DNA from: Sacculina carcini
Taxonomy: Eukaryota; Arthropoda; Thecostraca; Sacculinidae
Length of the DNA: 64,000 nt
NCBI GenBank assembly: GCA_916048095.2
Contig: OU696570.1
Span: 12,296,020 to 12,360,019 of the forward strand
Direction: 5' to 3'
The translations under genes were made by a program, and so were the position numbers. Under the pieces are notes generated by a model. It worked only from the letters and a program-made list of their open reading frames with translations. It was not told the DNA's origin and searched no databases. Positions 9,241-21,908 of this stretch are shown here, in pieces. Positions within the stretch are counted from its first letter, which is position 1. Each line of letters opens with the position of its first letter.

Positions 9241-10449
9241 ATTTTCTACACTCCATCCTCGAACCTCACACAAAAGCAATACAGTCGGATAAACAGAATT
9301 AAACAGTGATTGAAGACCATACAGCCTGAGGCGAATCACAGTACATGTAGGATAGGAATGGCAGAAAACAACGGACCACACATCACATGACTCAATTGAC
9401 ACACATGACATGACTCATGACTCAACATCAATTCCCCATCGAATCAGCCACGCTGAAAGCTTGCAAATGGAAAATACACACACACACACACACATACACA
9501 CAAGCATACATACACGTGTGTGTATGGGTGTGAATGTGCCGTGTGGATTTGAGAGAAGGGCACCAAAAACGAGGTCAACGCCAAAGACAGCATCGAACGT
9601 CATAAATTCCAATGTGCCATTGTATCCACGAGAAATATCACTTTCTAACGTACAAATATACACTCACACACACACACACACTTACTCACACACAAACACA
9701 TACACACACACACATACACATACGGCATGGCTGAAATTTCTCACAATGAATATTTGGCCATTCGTATGGTCCATACGAATGCGTTACATCGCCCATAAGC
9801 ACACGTACCCACACACCCACACCCAGACACACACACATATACATAAATGCAGGCAGGCAATCATCACTCAACAAACAATTGAATGCAAAGCTGGGAGTCT
9901 GCAAAAATGCAACAAACATCACGCGCAGACATACACATACATGCAAGAGGTGTGTAGAAAACAAAGCAAGGAATAGAAAATAAATTATTTAATATATACA
10001 TTAGTTAAAATTAAGTATGTACTTACAAGTCAAGTTGTATATGTGCTTGTATGTGGTATATGCTGTATATAACGTAAAGGTATGTATATTTATTTAACAA
10101 GAAACACAAATACAATGTGATGACAGGTAACTAGTCACAAATTCACTAATAAAAATCAGTCAGTCATAGCTATTATCAAAAGAAAATAATTCAGCGTAGA
10201 GCAGTACTTCTTAACATTTTCTAGTACTTCATAACAGTTCTCCCACCCACTGAATTTTATATAGCTCTACGAAAATGATAAAAATACAAACGAGGTAATA
10301 ACAAAACTTTTCTTATTTTTATTTGAATATTCCCTCATAAAGCTTAAAGTTCCTGTAAGAAAATAAAGTGGTTTTCAAGGAAAATTTAAAGCGTAGGTAA
10401 AAACATATATTTCCACTAATTTTCACAGAATTCCTCACACCCCTTGAGA
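9241..10449. other. Intergenic, CA tracts; one short palindrome
   Basis: CA-rich tracts occur at 9475-9520 and 9660-9725. At 9759-9781 an 11-bp inverted repeat (CATTCGTATGG, T, then its complement) forms a compact palindrome. The minus strand at 9545-9660 is open and not repetitive (translates ESDISRGYNGTLEFMTFDAV), but I recognise no family. From 9980 to 10440 the sequence is AT-rich with nothing recognised. Confidence 0.45.
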
Positions 10450-10726
10450 CAGGGGTTCTTAACCGCGGGTTCCTAGGGGTGCGAGGATTCCTGTAATTTG
10501 TTTAAAGAAAATATATGTTCAGCCTATGCATTATATTTTTCCTGAAAAACATAGTTTCGCTTAATCCTCTTAAAGGAGTTGAATGAATGCATATTGAGCA
10601 ACACAAGTTTTGTTATTACGTCGTTTGTATTTATATATTTTCGTATAGCTATCAATAATCCAGGGGATGTGAGAACTGATTGCTGATTTGAAAAGGGTGC
10701 AAACACCCCCGGTTAAAAAAACCCTG
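10450..10726. mobile_element. hAT-type MITE (CAGGGGTTCTTAACC)
   Basis: Starts CAGGGGTTCTTAACC and ends GGTTAAAAAAACCCTG, imperfect inverted ends of the hAT CAGGG type. Length 277 bp and non-coding. No matching 8-bp target duplication is evident, so the copy is old or the ends are off by a few bases. Confidence 0.65.
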
Positions 10727-10756
10727 AAACGGAGGTTTTACGGTAAGTTGTGTATG

Positions 10757-10920
10757 TGCTTATAAAACAAGCACCGTACCGTTCTCCGAATCTGACGAAT
10801 GCGTGGTGGCGAGAGAGCTGGTGGCGCCGCAGCTGCTGGCGGCCACATAGCAGCAGCCGGCCAGGTCATACTGTAAGGTGGTGGCGTCCACCAGACGTGG
10901 CATCACGCCGCCCGAGGTCA
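10757..10920 (-). other. Weak candidate coding exon, GC-rich
   Basis: On the minus strand a GC-rich, non-repetitive stretch reads GVMPRLVDATTLQYDLAGCC and continues through VAASSCGATSSLATTHSSD, with a possible donor (GGTACGG) near 10780. An in-frame TGA lies just upstream and no acceptor AG is visible between it and the frame, so an internal exon is hard to justify. The family is not recognised. Confidence 0.2.
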
Positions 10921-11052
10921 AAACGACAGGTCAACAGGTCACCAAGTGACCGACGGTGGCGAGCCCACCGCACCGCTACCGATTATCAATACTGACACAC
11001 ACACAAACATATGCAGAGGTTATTCCAGTAGCCGAGGGGCATGTCAGTGGAG

Positions 11053-11226
11053 CAGTGGCGGCGCCAGGAGGGGTATGGAGGGACTGAACACACACCCCCC
11101 CACAAATGTGCCAAGCCCCCAAAAATCCTGACCATGAACATTTCCAGTGAAGTTCCTCATGTTCCGCCAAGCCCCAGCATCATTTTCCTTAGATCCCCAA
11201 CTAGAAAAATCCTGGCGCCGCCACTG
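11053..11226. mobile_element. 174-bp MITE with perfect 17-bp inverted ends
   Basis: CAGTGGCGGCGCCAGGA at the left is exactly complemented by TCCTGGCGCCGCCACTG at the right. The 8 bp outside each end (CAGTGGAG and CAATAGAA) agree at five positions and all three differences are G/A, consistent with a decayed 8-bp hAT-like target duplication. Non-coding. Confidence 0.8.
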
Positions 11227-13380
11227 CAATAGAAGAATGAGCTCATGTACGCGTGTGAATCAAATGTCAGAGACGATGACCTAGGTGAATGAACATGCTG
11301 AATATGCTAAATTAAACATGAATCAGGAGAAGACATATGCTCACGCTCTTCAACCCACAACTCCTGTTTCTCTTCACTCCTTCTGACACACGAACACAGA
11401 CAGACACACAGACAGACATATAGATACACACACACACACTCAGTTACTGGCAATGAAGGAAGGAGTCAAGAAGAAGAGACTAAACGGAAAAAGTGATAAC
11501 GAATTAATAGCCTGAAAACAGCATGGGGTCATCTCAGAGGATGATTTTCACAACATTATCGTTCATATGTCCAGAGGTTCCCGGTTCGAATCCTGGCCCG
11601 GGTTCGTGCATCAACACCTTTGCTTGAGTCTACCGCAATTTACCGCTGTAGATGGGCGCACAGCGGAGCGTGTCATTCAGCCTCAACAGACTGTCAGCCT
11701 CACGCTTCAAATGACAACAACAACAACGAACTCAATAAGGCCTACAACTGTGCAGTTCACACAGAGTTAGCATGGCTGATCTGAACTAGATCTCAACGTC
11801 ACAGCGTCTCTGTCAGTGCGAGATCAAGACAGGTTGAAGAGCAGCAGCTGGAGAGAAAGCACAGAGCGACCGAGGAGGCTGGATGTGGTGACATCGTGGC
11901 ACAGACACACCTAATCAGCGACACAATAGATGAATCAGGAACAACAATGCAGACGTTGGGCTCACTTTCACAAGTCGTACCCTCAAAGAAGAGTGCCAAC
12001 ACATAGAGACAGACAGACAGAAATACGAACAGATGTGAACAGCTGTAAGGCAATACGTCATGGGAGTTATGATCAAAAGGTACACTTGAGCAGACATGTA
12101 CTTAAACGATAGTGGATGAGTCTTCGGTAAGGGAGGTGTTGATCAGGTATGAGAACCTGAACAACAGATGGTATTTTGGGAAATGGAAAAATGAATCAAT
12201 AAAGACACACATACTCCCTCAGTTACACACAAACACGCATACACATACATACACACAAGGAATTCACATTTCAAAAGTTGACTAAATCACTGTGCACATT
12301 TTAATTGAAGAAACTAGACGACATCCCCATGAAATGCAACAGTCTGACAAGGACTTGAAAATCTTGAAAACTATTTGAAAGAAGATCACGATTTGAAAAG
12401 CCGAAAGAAGTGATCACAAGAATGCGTCGTGTACTAGAAGACCTGGAAGAGATTGAAAAATCCACCTTACACCTGCACATTCCGAATTCAGCAAATTAGC
12501 CTCAATAAACCTGGTCCGGAAATTGAGTAATAACAATTGTTCACTGTTCATTGTTCAACAGCAGTCGACTGCGGTTTCTCAAGAAAATACCAGCAGAGTA
12601 GTATTACGAAAGACTTTTTCTGCCTTTTCCTCCTCATCACCTCTTTCTCGGCGATGCTCATTATTGTTGCTCTGTCCATCGTAGGCCACGCTCAACGGAC
12701 CGATGTCGCTTTTTGCCCGTGAGTTTGGGTTCGGGCTTCCGCGTTTATCCACCTGGTTCCGTGTTCTTGAACTCTGCAAGTCAAGTTGCACAAACGAACA
12801 CAAACGTCGACCATTGTTGACCATTGTGCCTGTGATTGTATATGTGAGAGAGAGATAGAGAGTACAGGAAAGAGCGTGTGTTGGCTATACATTCGAACAA
12901 TGTCACATGCTAGAGTGCAGTAGTGACAAGAACCGAGTTTAGGCAGAAATGACATACGTAAAAACGGCACGACGAAAAAGTAGGAAAATTACCTAGCCTA
13001 GCCTAATCATTTTTACCATTCCCCGACAAGAACCACCTCATCGCAGAGACATCACCCAGACATCCTCTTAAGGATCTTCTGTAATGCATACAACAAGATG
13101 AAGTGCTACATGATAGAATGTCCACTTCTCTCTCGTCGGAGGGGAATTGCGCTCAAACGTTCCGCAAACCCATGCATGTCTCCTAACATACAGTTTACAC
13201 CAACAGAACTTGAGTCTGTGAACACCATTTGATAACGTGAAGTGGAGCACAAACTGACACGTAATGTGTTTGGGTCATAAGCCCAAATGTATCAGGTCTG
13301 TATCAAATCATCAATTGTCGATCAAAGTGTGCCAAAACAATCCAAATCTAAGCTGATTTCGGGTTAACGACAGAAAACCA
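11227..13380. other. Intergenic; possible tRNA-like SINE relic at 11560-11600
   Basis: At 11577-11592 a CCCGGTTCGAATCCTGG block is a good box B/T-arm, but no convincing box A or acceptor stem lies upstream, so it is probably a SINE relic. CA tracts are at 11420-11445 and 12205-12260. The remaining open frames are short and have no motifs. No gene is supported. Confidence 0.45.
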
Positions 13381-13986
13381 ACACTATGTCCTACTTCAGT
13401 GACAAGTACGCCATTGTATTCCGAACTTCCCATCTACAATATGCATTAGAGAGTAAGGTAGAAGACAATCACGCCTTCATAAAGCGCGGTTATTGTGTTA
13501 TGGTCTATTCTAGCCGCGCAATGCTGGACTTATCGTTAAGCTCCAAGTATTCCGAGCTAGTATTCCGTAGTATTACGAGCAGTGAAAACAGCTAGCTTAA
13601 CACCAATCAATTATTGTAGGGCCGAGAAAATCAAAGAAACGGCCTTCTCTGATTTGCGCTGACGGGGAAAAATGATTGGGACAGAGGAGACGGAGGGGAG
13701 AAGAACTAGAATGGACGAGACGAAGGAAGTTGTCGGTAAACACCGGCGGCTACTTCACTCTCATATCCGGTCACGTGACCACACACCCACACCCACGCAC
13801 TCTCACGTGCGAACGTCACCCGCCAGGCATGTGATGCATACACACACACACACACACACATACAGGCATACACAGACACACACCTGGTGTTTTCATGTAG
13901 TCATACGACCATCTGGCCTCTATCAAAGCTTCCTCTGTGTGAGGTGTGTGTATGTGTGCGCGTGTGTGTGTGCTAGTGTTTCGCTC

Positions 13987-14024
<38 letters not shown>

Positions 14025-14204
14025 AGCACACGTGCACACACAGACAGACAGACAAACACACGTGCACACACACCTGGTGAAAATATGGCTGATAAGATCG
14101 CACAGTATCGAGTGTCATGACATCAGGCGTTGAGTGAAATGAATATAATTCATGGTTATAATCCAGAACGTAGGCTTATCACGTCACAATTGTGTATGAA
14201 AAAC

Positions 14205-14244
<40 letters not shown>

Positions 14245-14340
14245 TACACACACATACATACAAACAAAGCAACAGATAACAGAAGCATTCACAATACTTG
14301 GCAGATAAGCTACAAGACAAATTAAGTGTTTGCCCTAGAA
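13381..14340. other. Intergenic with CA/CAGA microsatellites
   Basis: AC and AGAC repeats lie at 13837-13885, 13990-14070 and 14208-14262. A 69-codon plus-strand ORF at 13386-13595 begins with ATG and is not repetitive, but has no recognisable domain. Nothing else is supported. Confidence 0.45.
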
Positions 14341-14694
14341 CAAAGGTTTCCAACGGTTGGGTCGCTACCCCCTAGGCAAGTCGCGAGGCCACTTCAAGGA
14401 TCGTAAGAGTCACCTGAAAAAATCAGCATTCGTCAAAATTTCCACTATTTTAAAAATTTCCAAAATTTCCACAAACAGCACAAAAGCCATGTTATGAACA
14501 CGTTATGTTTTTCTTTGTATTTTCGAATAAATTAAATAATGATGGCATTAAAGTATTGAATGTGATAATAATTCAGTATAGAGGTGTTTTTATAACTTCT
14601 CTTATTTTTTATTGGGAGATCATGAAGCCCTCCAGACAGACTCCAGACCAGACTTTCCTGGAAGCCGCGGAGCGAAAAAGGTTGGGAACCCCTG
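14341..14694. mobile_element. hAT-type MITE (CAGGGGTTCCCAACC type)
   Basis: Starts CAAAGGTTTCCAACGGTTGG and ends GCGAAAAAGGTTGGGAACCCCTG-like sequence. The right end gives a clean CAGGGGTTCCCAACC on the minus strand and the left end is mutated. Non-coding, 354 bp. No target duplication is recognised. Confidence 0.65.
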
Positions 14695-15972
14695 CATATT
14701 TGAAAACCAACATCTACAAATACCACAATAACATTTCGATATATAAATAATCATATAAATAATCATAGCACAAGCACACACATACACGTGTGTATGCATG
14801 TGTGTGTTTGTATGTGTGTATGTGTGTGAGTGTCGCACAAGAGCACATCGGAAACAGAAGCCTGCTAGTACCACTCTAAGTAGGTTGATACAGGTGTAGA
14901 AGTGTGCTGATGTGTGTGTGTGTGTGCGTGTGCACGTGTGTCGCATGTTCCCATGCGTAAACGGCTACCATGCCAGTTGAAGCAATTTTCACACACTTTT
15001 AGGCACACACACACACACACTCGAGAGAGAGAGTGTGTGTATGTGGTGGAAGGATAGAGAGAGTGTATGTGGCGGAAAGATAGAGCGTGAGACAACTGCT
15101 GGTATGTTCGGGTCATTGTCACGTGGTTGGTACCGTGACGACAGAGGGGTGGACATGCTGTATGTTCCCGCCAAGACGCTGAGGACTGGAGCAGTGAAAG
15201 ACGAGGTCAACTCACGGCGGCGGTCCGGTGGACAACCAGGTCCGCATTAACGCATGAACACGACACAAGCATCTCTACTGGGCATTGATTGGCGTGACAT
15301 GGATTCCAGGCCGACCGATTAACCTACTGGCTCAAGCGTCCATTATTCGCGTCGAAATTGACGCTTAAATTCGGGCCCGAACTTGGTTGGTTAAAATCCA
15401 GCTAGTCCATTGGCGACAAGAACACAAGAAAAAGGAAAGATACAGGGACTCTACATGAAGGGTGTCTACAAGAACTATTTGTCAGGATTCGGTGCAAAGA
15501 TTGCTTGGGTGTCTGCAAGGATCACCCGGATGTATGATAGAGGACCTCCTTGGTGTGATCCATGGTCTCAACAGGCTGGTACACGCAAAAAAGTGTCAAA
15601 AGTGAAGAATCAATAATCAACTCTTGCTGAACTCACGAATTTGACCGAATAGAAGAAGTGATGGAAATGATCTGATCCGGCTTTGCTCGCTACGGGGAAC
15701 CATGTGAGTCCGGTGCAAGATTGTTCGAGTCGTCGGCGACTAAATCGGATCACCCACCGGTCTCACAGAGAAGGGATGGTGGCTAGACATCGAACAGGAT
15801 TAAAAATAAGGCCTGTTCAAAAGCGGATGAGCTACTCATTGGCCAACGGCCATCTAGCAACAGCCTAGGGTTTCAGGGTGATGTCGAGTGATGTATTGCT
15901 CATATAATCACCATTGCGGTGCTACTACGTGGAAATGATCGGTTATATGGATGACACAACACAGTCAATGAA
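14695..15972. other. Intergenic, nothing firmly recognised
   Basis: TG/CA tracts occur at 14765-14835, 14905-14940 and 15004-15022, with a GA-rich patch at 15023-15060. The block at 15120-15250 is GC-rich and open on both strands (plus reads YRDDRGVDMLYVPAKTLRTG) and might be a host exon, but no family is recognised and no clear splice pair is visible. Confidence 0.4.
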
Positions 15973-16033
15973 ATCACATCTCTGCTCGTATTTCACGGTC
16001 AATGCGATCGTGAAATACGAGCAGAGATGTGAT
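15973..16033. repeat. Perfect 25-bp inverted repeat, 11-nt loop
   Basis: ATCACATCTCTGCTCGTATT followed by TCACG at 15973-15997 is exactly complemented at 16009-16033, with a spacer GTCAATGCGAT. No mismatches. It has no relation to any ORF or recognised element. Confidence 0.95.
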
Positions 16034-18831
16034 CATCGCATCAAAACCACAAAACCACAAAGTGATGAAAGGAATAAAATGAAACAAGCGTGCAATAAAC
16101 TGAATGATATGAAAGCGAAATAATATGAGCAAACGGCAAATGGAGCAGCAAAATGGAGCCTGCAGCAAAATGGACACGTCACACATGGACCGATTGCATT
16201 TTTAGCGAAACTTAATGTCATACTGCAATGCAGCAACGCTCCCATTGTACGATAATCAATAATCAATGCAGACGTAGCAGCACTGTCAACCTCGCTGGTC
16301 GGGAAAATGATACAGATCAGTTGAGGACACAGCGCACTTACTCTGCATTTTATCCTTCTCCTGGAAAAGTGTGTAACAAGTGACAATACTGCGCCAAGGT
16401 TAGGCCGCTACTCAACATCGCCTCTTTCATCCAACCACAAGAGAACGAAGGACGCCAACTTACGCGAGCATATAGACACACACACAGAGAGAGATAGAGA
16501 GAGAAGCCTTACAAAGCAGCCGAAACGGAAAACACTACCGACAACACGACAATGCAGTGACAATACAAAAGTGGTCAAAAAAGCACCACAAACAAAAGCG
16601 GCACAGATCGAAGCTGACATAAGCGCAGGTACAGGTACAGCTTGTGAAAACATGGTTGGCACAGTAAGGTGACACAGAAGCTGCAGTAATGTCATACTTG
16701 ATGGTGCGATTCGAGGAGAAACATTGGGAAAGGCGCACGTGAGAAATAAAAGTAAAAACCATGAAACCCGCAAAGTGCTTGCATTCAAAAGAAACAACAC
16801 TTTCGCGTGAAGTGGAAATCTATAAAAACAGACATCATGGTTGAAATGGTTTCAATCATGTCAATAATTAAAATCCGTATTAATAGGGTGATCCCAAAAT
16901 AAAAATGAATTAGTTTTGATTTATTTTCAATCAAAATACAAAATGTTGATATTATAAATGTTCGTGTTCAGCGAACCACTGAGTACAGGTAATAGGAATC
17001 ATATTCGAAGTATATTTGAGTATTTTAGTGATGGCTCAAAAATGCTTGGAATATTTTATATAATCTAAATATATACTGTCTAGCAGAGCAACACGTACGT
17101 TCGGTAAATTAAAACAATGATCATTGCAATCCAACAGCACACTCACTCAAACGAACGCAGAACGTAGAATCGCTCCAGTCAACACAGAACTAGTATATGT
17201 GCGAGGAAATTACGAAGCACAAACGCAAAACAACACAAGTTAACCACCATACATACTCCTACAGTACGGAGCAGCGCTGACTACACCCGCACCGAAACAC
17301 GGTCAAAATGCGACTGAGCGCTGAGTTGCTGTAGACCCGGCATTAGTCAGCTGGCGCACGCTACACTCACGAGCGCACTCAGGTATGTCAAGCCACGGTG
17401 TTAAGCTCAGTGTTTATAGCGCACTGAACGATCTTACGACAGCGTCACGCCCATGCTCTAACGAACAATTCTGAGTCACATACAACACGGGGGATAATTA
17501 ACATATGGTCGACAGGATTAGTGAACGGCACTAAGCACGCACACTATGTTGGCTTTATGGATGATATTTTTCTTAATATGACTGCTGCCGTCTTATCCTC
17601 AGTGATTTCCGTTGCGAGCTGATGTAAGATTTGATTTAAAAGTTCAGCGGGAAAATGTAAAACACAAAATGCAATTAAATTAAACCACACGTGGGATGTG
17701 TATTCAACAGTGTATATAAAAATGTTTAGTATTTAATAGTTAGAAATTACGGAGCTTCGGAGCCAAAAGCCTCAGCTTAAAAATTTCTGGCAGGTAAATA
17801 GACAGGTGTGACATTTGTTTGATAAATTAGTCACTGAGTCTTCCTTGAAATGTCAGTCGATCTATACTCTTCGATATCAATCAACCGACAACGACATTTG
17901 GTTTTTCCGCTGTTAAAATCGCTGGATATCTGGATGTGATGGCGGAGTATGATTTGTACCTGCATCATTTGCATTAACAACGCTGATCACTCTGAAAAAG
18001 AGATCGAGAATGATTCCTCACAAGGGCGCACCTCTAATCACTGATTAAAGGTGCTGTTGATAAGGCGATTGGTAATCAGCTTCCAATCATTGCATCATTG
18101 TAAAATGTCCCTAGCGAATGTTGGGATCAATTCACAAAGTTCTACTCACGCGGCCAAAGATTCACAGGTCGAACAGGCATGTCAGAAGAGAATAACTTCA
18201 CATTTTGTGCGACACACAAGGTCGCCAGCCTAGCTCCCCGACTGACACACCTGAAGCCGCCATTGATAATCACACTTGAGTCATTCAAAGGCACACACGC
18301 GCACGCACACACACACACACACACATACTCGTATATATGTAAACATACATATATGTATATACGCACGCGATTCTGTGTGCAATTTCAATTCAAAATTGAG
18401 GTGAGCCCACGCTACATCGACATATCAATGCGTCTTGGCGCTGCAATGATTGGAAATGCCACCCAGGCGCGGCTCCAGCAGGTTCAGAAGTGGGGCGAAC
18501 AAAATCCCTAATCCAGACTGTCGCTTAATTCGAAATCACCGTATGATGATGATTGTGGTGGCTTGATCAAACAAGACGATGCTGGCTCCACTAATGACAC
18601 GCCTGTATCCGCGCCTGATTTAATCGTGCTGTGATTCGCAAGGTGTGTTGGCGACAAGGAGTGTCAGTATTGGCAATATGCCCGCTCATTGGTCGCTAGT
18701 CAATATTGTACATCCTTCATCCTTGATCTCACCTTTACCCCACAAAGCGCATCATTCAGTACGGTGAAAAGTCCGCGCAAACTTCACAATATCCTTTATC
18801 CATTTTATCCTTCCCATCACACGTCTAACCT
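16034..18831. other. Intergenic, no gene seen
   Basis: Mixed AT-rich sequence. A 130-codon minus-strand frame at 16408-16800 is hydrophobic and rich in Leu/Ser/Cys, but it lacks any family signature and crosses a GA-repeat. A CA run lies at 18300-18325. Nothing else is recognised. Confidence 0.45.
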
Positions 18832-18919
18832 TGATTGGCAATAGGATGATTGGCAATAAGATGATTGGCAATAAGATGATTGGCAATAAGATGATTGGCA
18901 ATAAGATGATTGACAATAA
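18832..18919. repeat. 15-bp tandem repeat, about 6 units
   Basis: The unit GATGATTGGCAATAA is repeated head to tail with only a few substitutions at the edges (GATTGGCAATAG, GATTGACAATAA). Confidence 0.95.
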
Positions 18920-19169
18920 TAGGTGAAGCAGTCCTGATACGCTTAATTCGCAATATCCTTCGGAAAGCGAATTTCGAGCTTTCAGGGATGGATCAGTTGG
19001 ATTCTTGTTGTCATTCTTCCATAGTTATGGCCTTACACGACTCAGTACCCGTATTAAAACCAATAAACAATGTGAAATGGAAAAAGCTTGAACGCTATAA
19101 ATTAATTAAATTAAACGCTATAAATTGCATAACTGCAACCTCCATACACCTTGAGCATCATCTGATGTT

Positions 19170-19530
19170 CTGCTTCGACTAGACTTCTTAGAATAAACTC
19201 GACTAGACTTCTAGACTTCTTAAACTCAACTCGACTAGACTTCTTAGACTAAACTCGACTAGACTTCTTAGACTAAACTTGATTAGACTTCTTAGACTAA
19301 ACTCCACTAGACTTCTTAGACTAAATTCGACTAGATTTCTAGACTTCTTAAACTCAACTCGACTAGACTTCTTAAACTAAACTCCACTAGACTTCAACCA
19401 ACATAACTGAGTCAGTCAGACTTCTTAGAATAAACTCGTCTAGACTTCTTAGACTACACTCCACTAGACTTCTTAGACTAAACTCGACTAGACTTCTAGA
19501 CTTCTTAGACTAAACGCAACAGACTAACAT
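19170..19530. repeat. ~24-bp minisatellite (GACTAAACTCGACTAGACTT)
   Basis: Roughly fourteen imperfect units of a 24-bp motif built from CTAGACTTCTTA and GACTAAACTCGA. Variants include CTCCACT, CTTGATT and CTCGTCT, and some units are shortened to CTAGACTTCTAGACTTC. No coding. Confidence 0.9.
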
Positions 19531-19950
19531 ACTTGGACAGACTAAACGCAAGTGCAGCGTAACTAAAAAACAGAACCATACACCGTTATGAGACGGCGCT
19601 GTAACGAACTCGTCATGTCATTTTTATTCTTCAAAATATCCCTAATACCACAATGCTAAAAAAATATAATCGATCAACGAGTATGTGATCCATTAAAAAC
19701 AAAAGTCATCAACATTCTCCCAACGGCATAGGTTAAAAACTAGATCAACTCTCGTCGGAACAACTTCAATACCACCACTCCAAAACGACGCGATGACTTT
19801 TCGCTAAATGTGAAGCTTTTAGACGTGCATCAACATCAATCAAAATATCCACTGCGTCCAAAGCACAAAACAAAAGAGCAAGCAAACCCTTGCCAGCCGC
19901 TATCCCACATAACATCACATCAACACCAACCGTCATCTAAATTGCATCCA

Positions 19951-21198
19951 TCATCGACTGACGCCGTTGTACGACGTAATTTCTTGCTCGTGCGACTGCT
20001 GCCTCTTCTGCTGTTCGTGCCCTGTCTCATCGAGTCTGTGTACATCTCCACTATTTGTTTGATCCCTACTGCTCTCTGCCTGTACATTGTTTGCTACCTG
20101 CGCCCCGTTCAACGCACACTTACTTGGACGGCCGCCACCGCAGCCGCCGCCACCGCCACAGCAACCGTCGCCTCCCCGATCAACCAGCCTGGCGGCGCCC
20201 TTGCCGACGGCCAGCCGCGGCCGGCCCTGATTCAGCCCGGCCAACAGCACGCACGCCTTGCACACCGGCTGCGAGCTGGCGTGACCACATCGGCCACACT
20301 CGGCCAGCGTCGGCAGTCGCCGCTGCGTCTCGGCCGCCAGCTGAACGCTCTCGCCGGCGCGCAGCAGGTCGAGGATGGCCGCCGGCCGCGCCGCCTCCAG
20401 TTGCTTGAGCAGCGTGCGCACGTGACCGCGGTAGGCCAGCGGCGAGTAGACACACTCGGTGGAGAAGTAGTCGAGCCGCTTGAAGTGAGCGTACATGACA
20501 ATCTCCTTCTCGTAGGCGTACTTGAGCGGCTTGCTGCGTGCCGGCGCATGACATACAGCAGCCGAAACTGATACGGCAGTGTCCGGCGTGTCAGCGCGTC
20601 GCCGCGTAGCCAGATCAGTGCAGCGGCGCAGACGCGCCACGTCGCCACGTAGCACATTCATCAACACCGTCTCGGCGAGGTCGTCGGCGTTGTGGCCGGT
20701 CACCAAATGATCCACCCGCAACAGACGAGCGCCCCGATCCAACGCCTGCCGTCGAAGCACGCCGCAGAACGTGCAGTTGCTTCGCCGGCCCACGGAACGC
20801 ACGATCGCGTCCATTGTCCAGCCGTACAGTTGCTCGTAGGACAGCACCGTCAGCGGCAGATTGTACTGCACGCTGTTGCGCTGCACCGTGCGCAGGCTGT
20901 CGTCCCGGTAGCCGCTGATGCCCTCGTCAATTGACAGCAACATTAGTCGCAGACCGTAATCGTGGCGCTGGTTGAGCAGGCTGAGAACATGCGCCAGCAC
21001 GGTCGAGTCTTTGCCGCCGCTGGCAGCAATGGCCACCAGTTGGCCGCGAGAGAACAGCCCATCGCCGGCCGTGATCGTGTCGTGGATCTCGGCCTCGAAC
21101 GCGGCGAAGAAGCAGGCGCGACAGAGCGCATGGCCCGTCTTGGGCCGGCGCAGAACGGCACGATGTGCACAGCCGTCTCCGCTGCACGACACCGTCAT
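19951..21198 (-). CDS. CTU1: Cytoplasmic tRNA 2-thiolation protein 1 (CTU1/NCS6)
   Basis: Intronless 415-codon gene. CTU1/NCS6 with CTU2/NCS2 adenylates and thiolates the wobble uridine (mcm5s2U34) of Lys, Glu and Gln tRNAs in the cytosol, using sulfur passed from URM1. Visible features: N-terminal Cys set (C5, C10, C26, C29); ATP-pyrophosphatase P-loop SGGKDS at 60-65; central [11 protein letters not shown]ys pair (142, 145); [13 protein letters not shown] at 169-181; C-terminal CGRCG...CKAC zinc set (301-316). The ATG at 21198 is chosen because it directly precedes the conserved Cys set; the frame stays open for 76 codons upstream but carries no family sequence. Residues 330-415 are a Gly/Cys-rich then polar tail with no counterpart known to me, and might instead be intron read-through (a GTAGCA donor-like site lies after CALNGAQ). 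Third positions are strongly GC-rich. Confidence 0.93.
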   Translation of the reverse strand: MTVSCSGDGCAHRAVLRRPKTGHALCRACFFAAFEAEIHDTITAGDGLFSRGQLVAIAASGGKDSTVLAHVLSLLNQRHDYGLRLMLLSIDEGISGYRDDSLRTVQRNSVQYNLPLTVLSYEQLYGWTMDAIVRSVGRRSNCTFCGVLRRQALDRGARLLRVDHLVTGHNADDLAETVLMNVLRGDVARLRRCTDLATRRRADTPDTAVSVSAAVCHAPARSKPLKYAYEKEIVMYAHFKRLDYFSTECVYSPLAYRGHVRTLLKQLEAARPAAILDLLRAGESVQLAAETQRRLPTLAECGRCGHASSQPVCKACVLLAGLNQGRPRLAVGKGAARLVDRGGDGCCGGGGGCGGGRPSKCALNGAQVANNVQAESSRDQTNSGDVHRLDETGHEQQKRQQSHEQEITSYNGVSR

Positions 21199-21569
21199 TG
21201 TTGTGACAAAGACTGGCGCCAGCCAACGACAACACGCAGCGAAGACTAATCCGCAGACAAAAAAACTCAGCAGCGAGCTGTCAAAATGATGTAAAACGAG
21301 TTGAATAGACCCAATCGGGAAAAGCAAATTTAAAAACAAACAAACAAAGTGAGCATTAACCCATATGAGCCGAGAAAATGAACGTTCAAGCATGTTATAG
21401 TGTGTAGCGTGTTGCATTTTCACCACGCTCAGCGTAAGTTACTTAATGAGATACAAACACGCACGTGTCGTGAAATACAAAATAACACGATCACATCTCA
21501 GCGGTCCCGCAGATATAGTATTGGGTGAAATAGCCTTTACGATGAAATGAGAAAGGCATCACAATCATC
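21199..21569. other. Upstream region of CTU1
   Basis: AT-rich, non-repetitive sequence 5' of CTU1. It presumably contains the promoter, but no TATA-like box at a fixed distance can be singled out. Confidence 0.4.
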
Positions 21570-21908
21570 GGCGTTTGTATCGAGGCTCGGGGAATGACAG
21601 CCATCATGTATTAGCGTTCGACTCAGTTGGCCAATTGCATGGTACCCTCAACTATTTTCAGCCTATTCAATTACAACACACATACTCCAATGAAAAGTGT
21701 ATTGCGTAATATAATTCTTCACATATTTATAATTTCTTGCATTTTTGGCCTATTGTTATTTGCCTTCTATGCTGACTTTGATGATAATATACCCAATGAA
21801 CTGAACTAAGCAGAATTACCGGAGGGTATAATTGCATATTCATATACCCAGCCAATTTGTCGGGGGGTATATATACCCCCATACCCCCCAAGGATTTACG
21901 CCCATGAT
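21570..21908. repeat. Element M2, copy 2
   Basis: Matches 8110-8398 in order: GTATCGAGGCTCGGGGAATG, CCTATTCAATTACAACAC, AGCAGAATTACCGG, CATATACCCAGCCAATTTG and TTTACGCCCATGATAAC. It contains an exact 18-bp palindrome, GGGGGTATATATACCCCC, at 21863-21880. Non-coding MITE-like repeat lying between CTU1 and the tubulin duplication. Confidence 0.75.

Noticed and set aside
11560..11600. tRNA gene with GGTTCGAATCC
   Set aside because: Only the T-arm is credible; no D-arm or acceptor stem can be formed.
16408..16800. 130-codon hydrophobic minus-strand protein
   Set aside because: No family motif, biased composition, crosses a GA repeat and has no promoter or splice context.
18832..18919. CRISPR-like array (also considered at 25452-25612)
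   Set aside because: Repeats are head to tail without unique spacers and the genome is eukaryotic.
19810..20571. 253-codon plus-strand frame over CTU1
   Set aside because: Antisense shadow of the GC-rich CTU1 coding sequence; CTU1 carries all the motifs.
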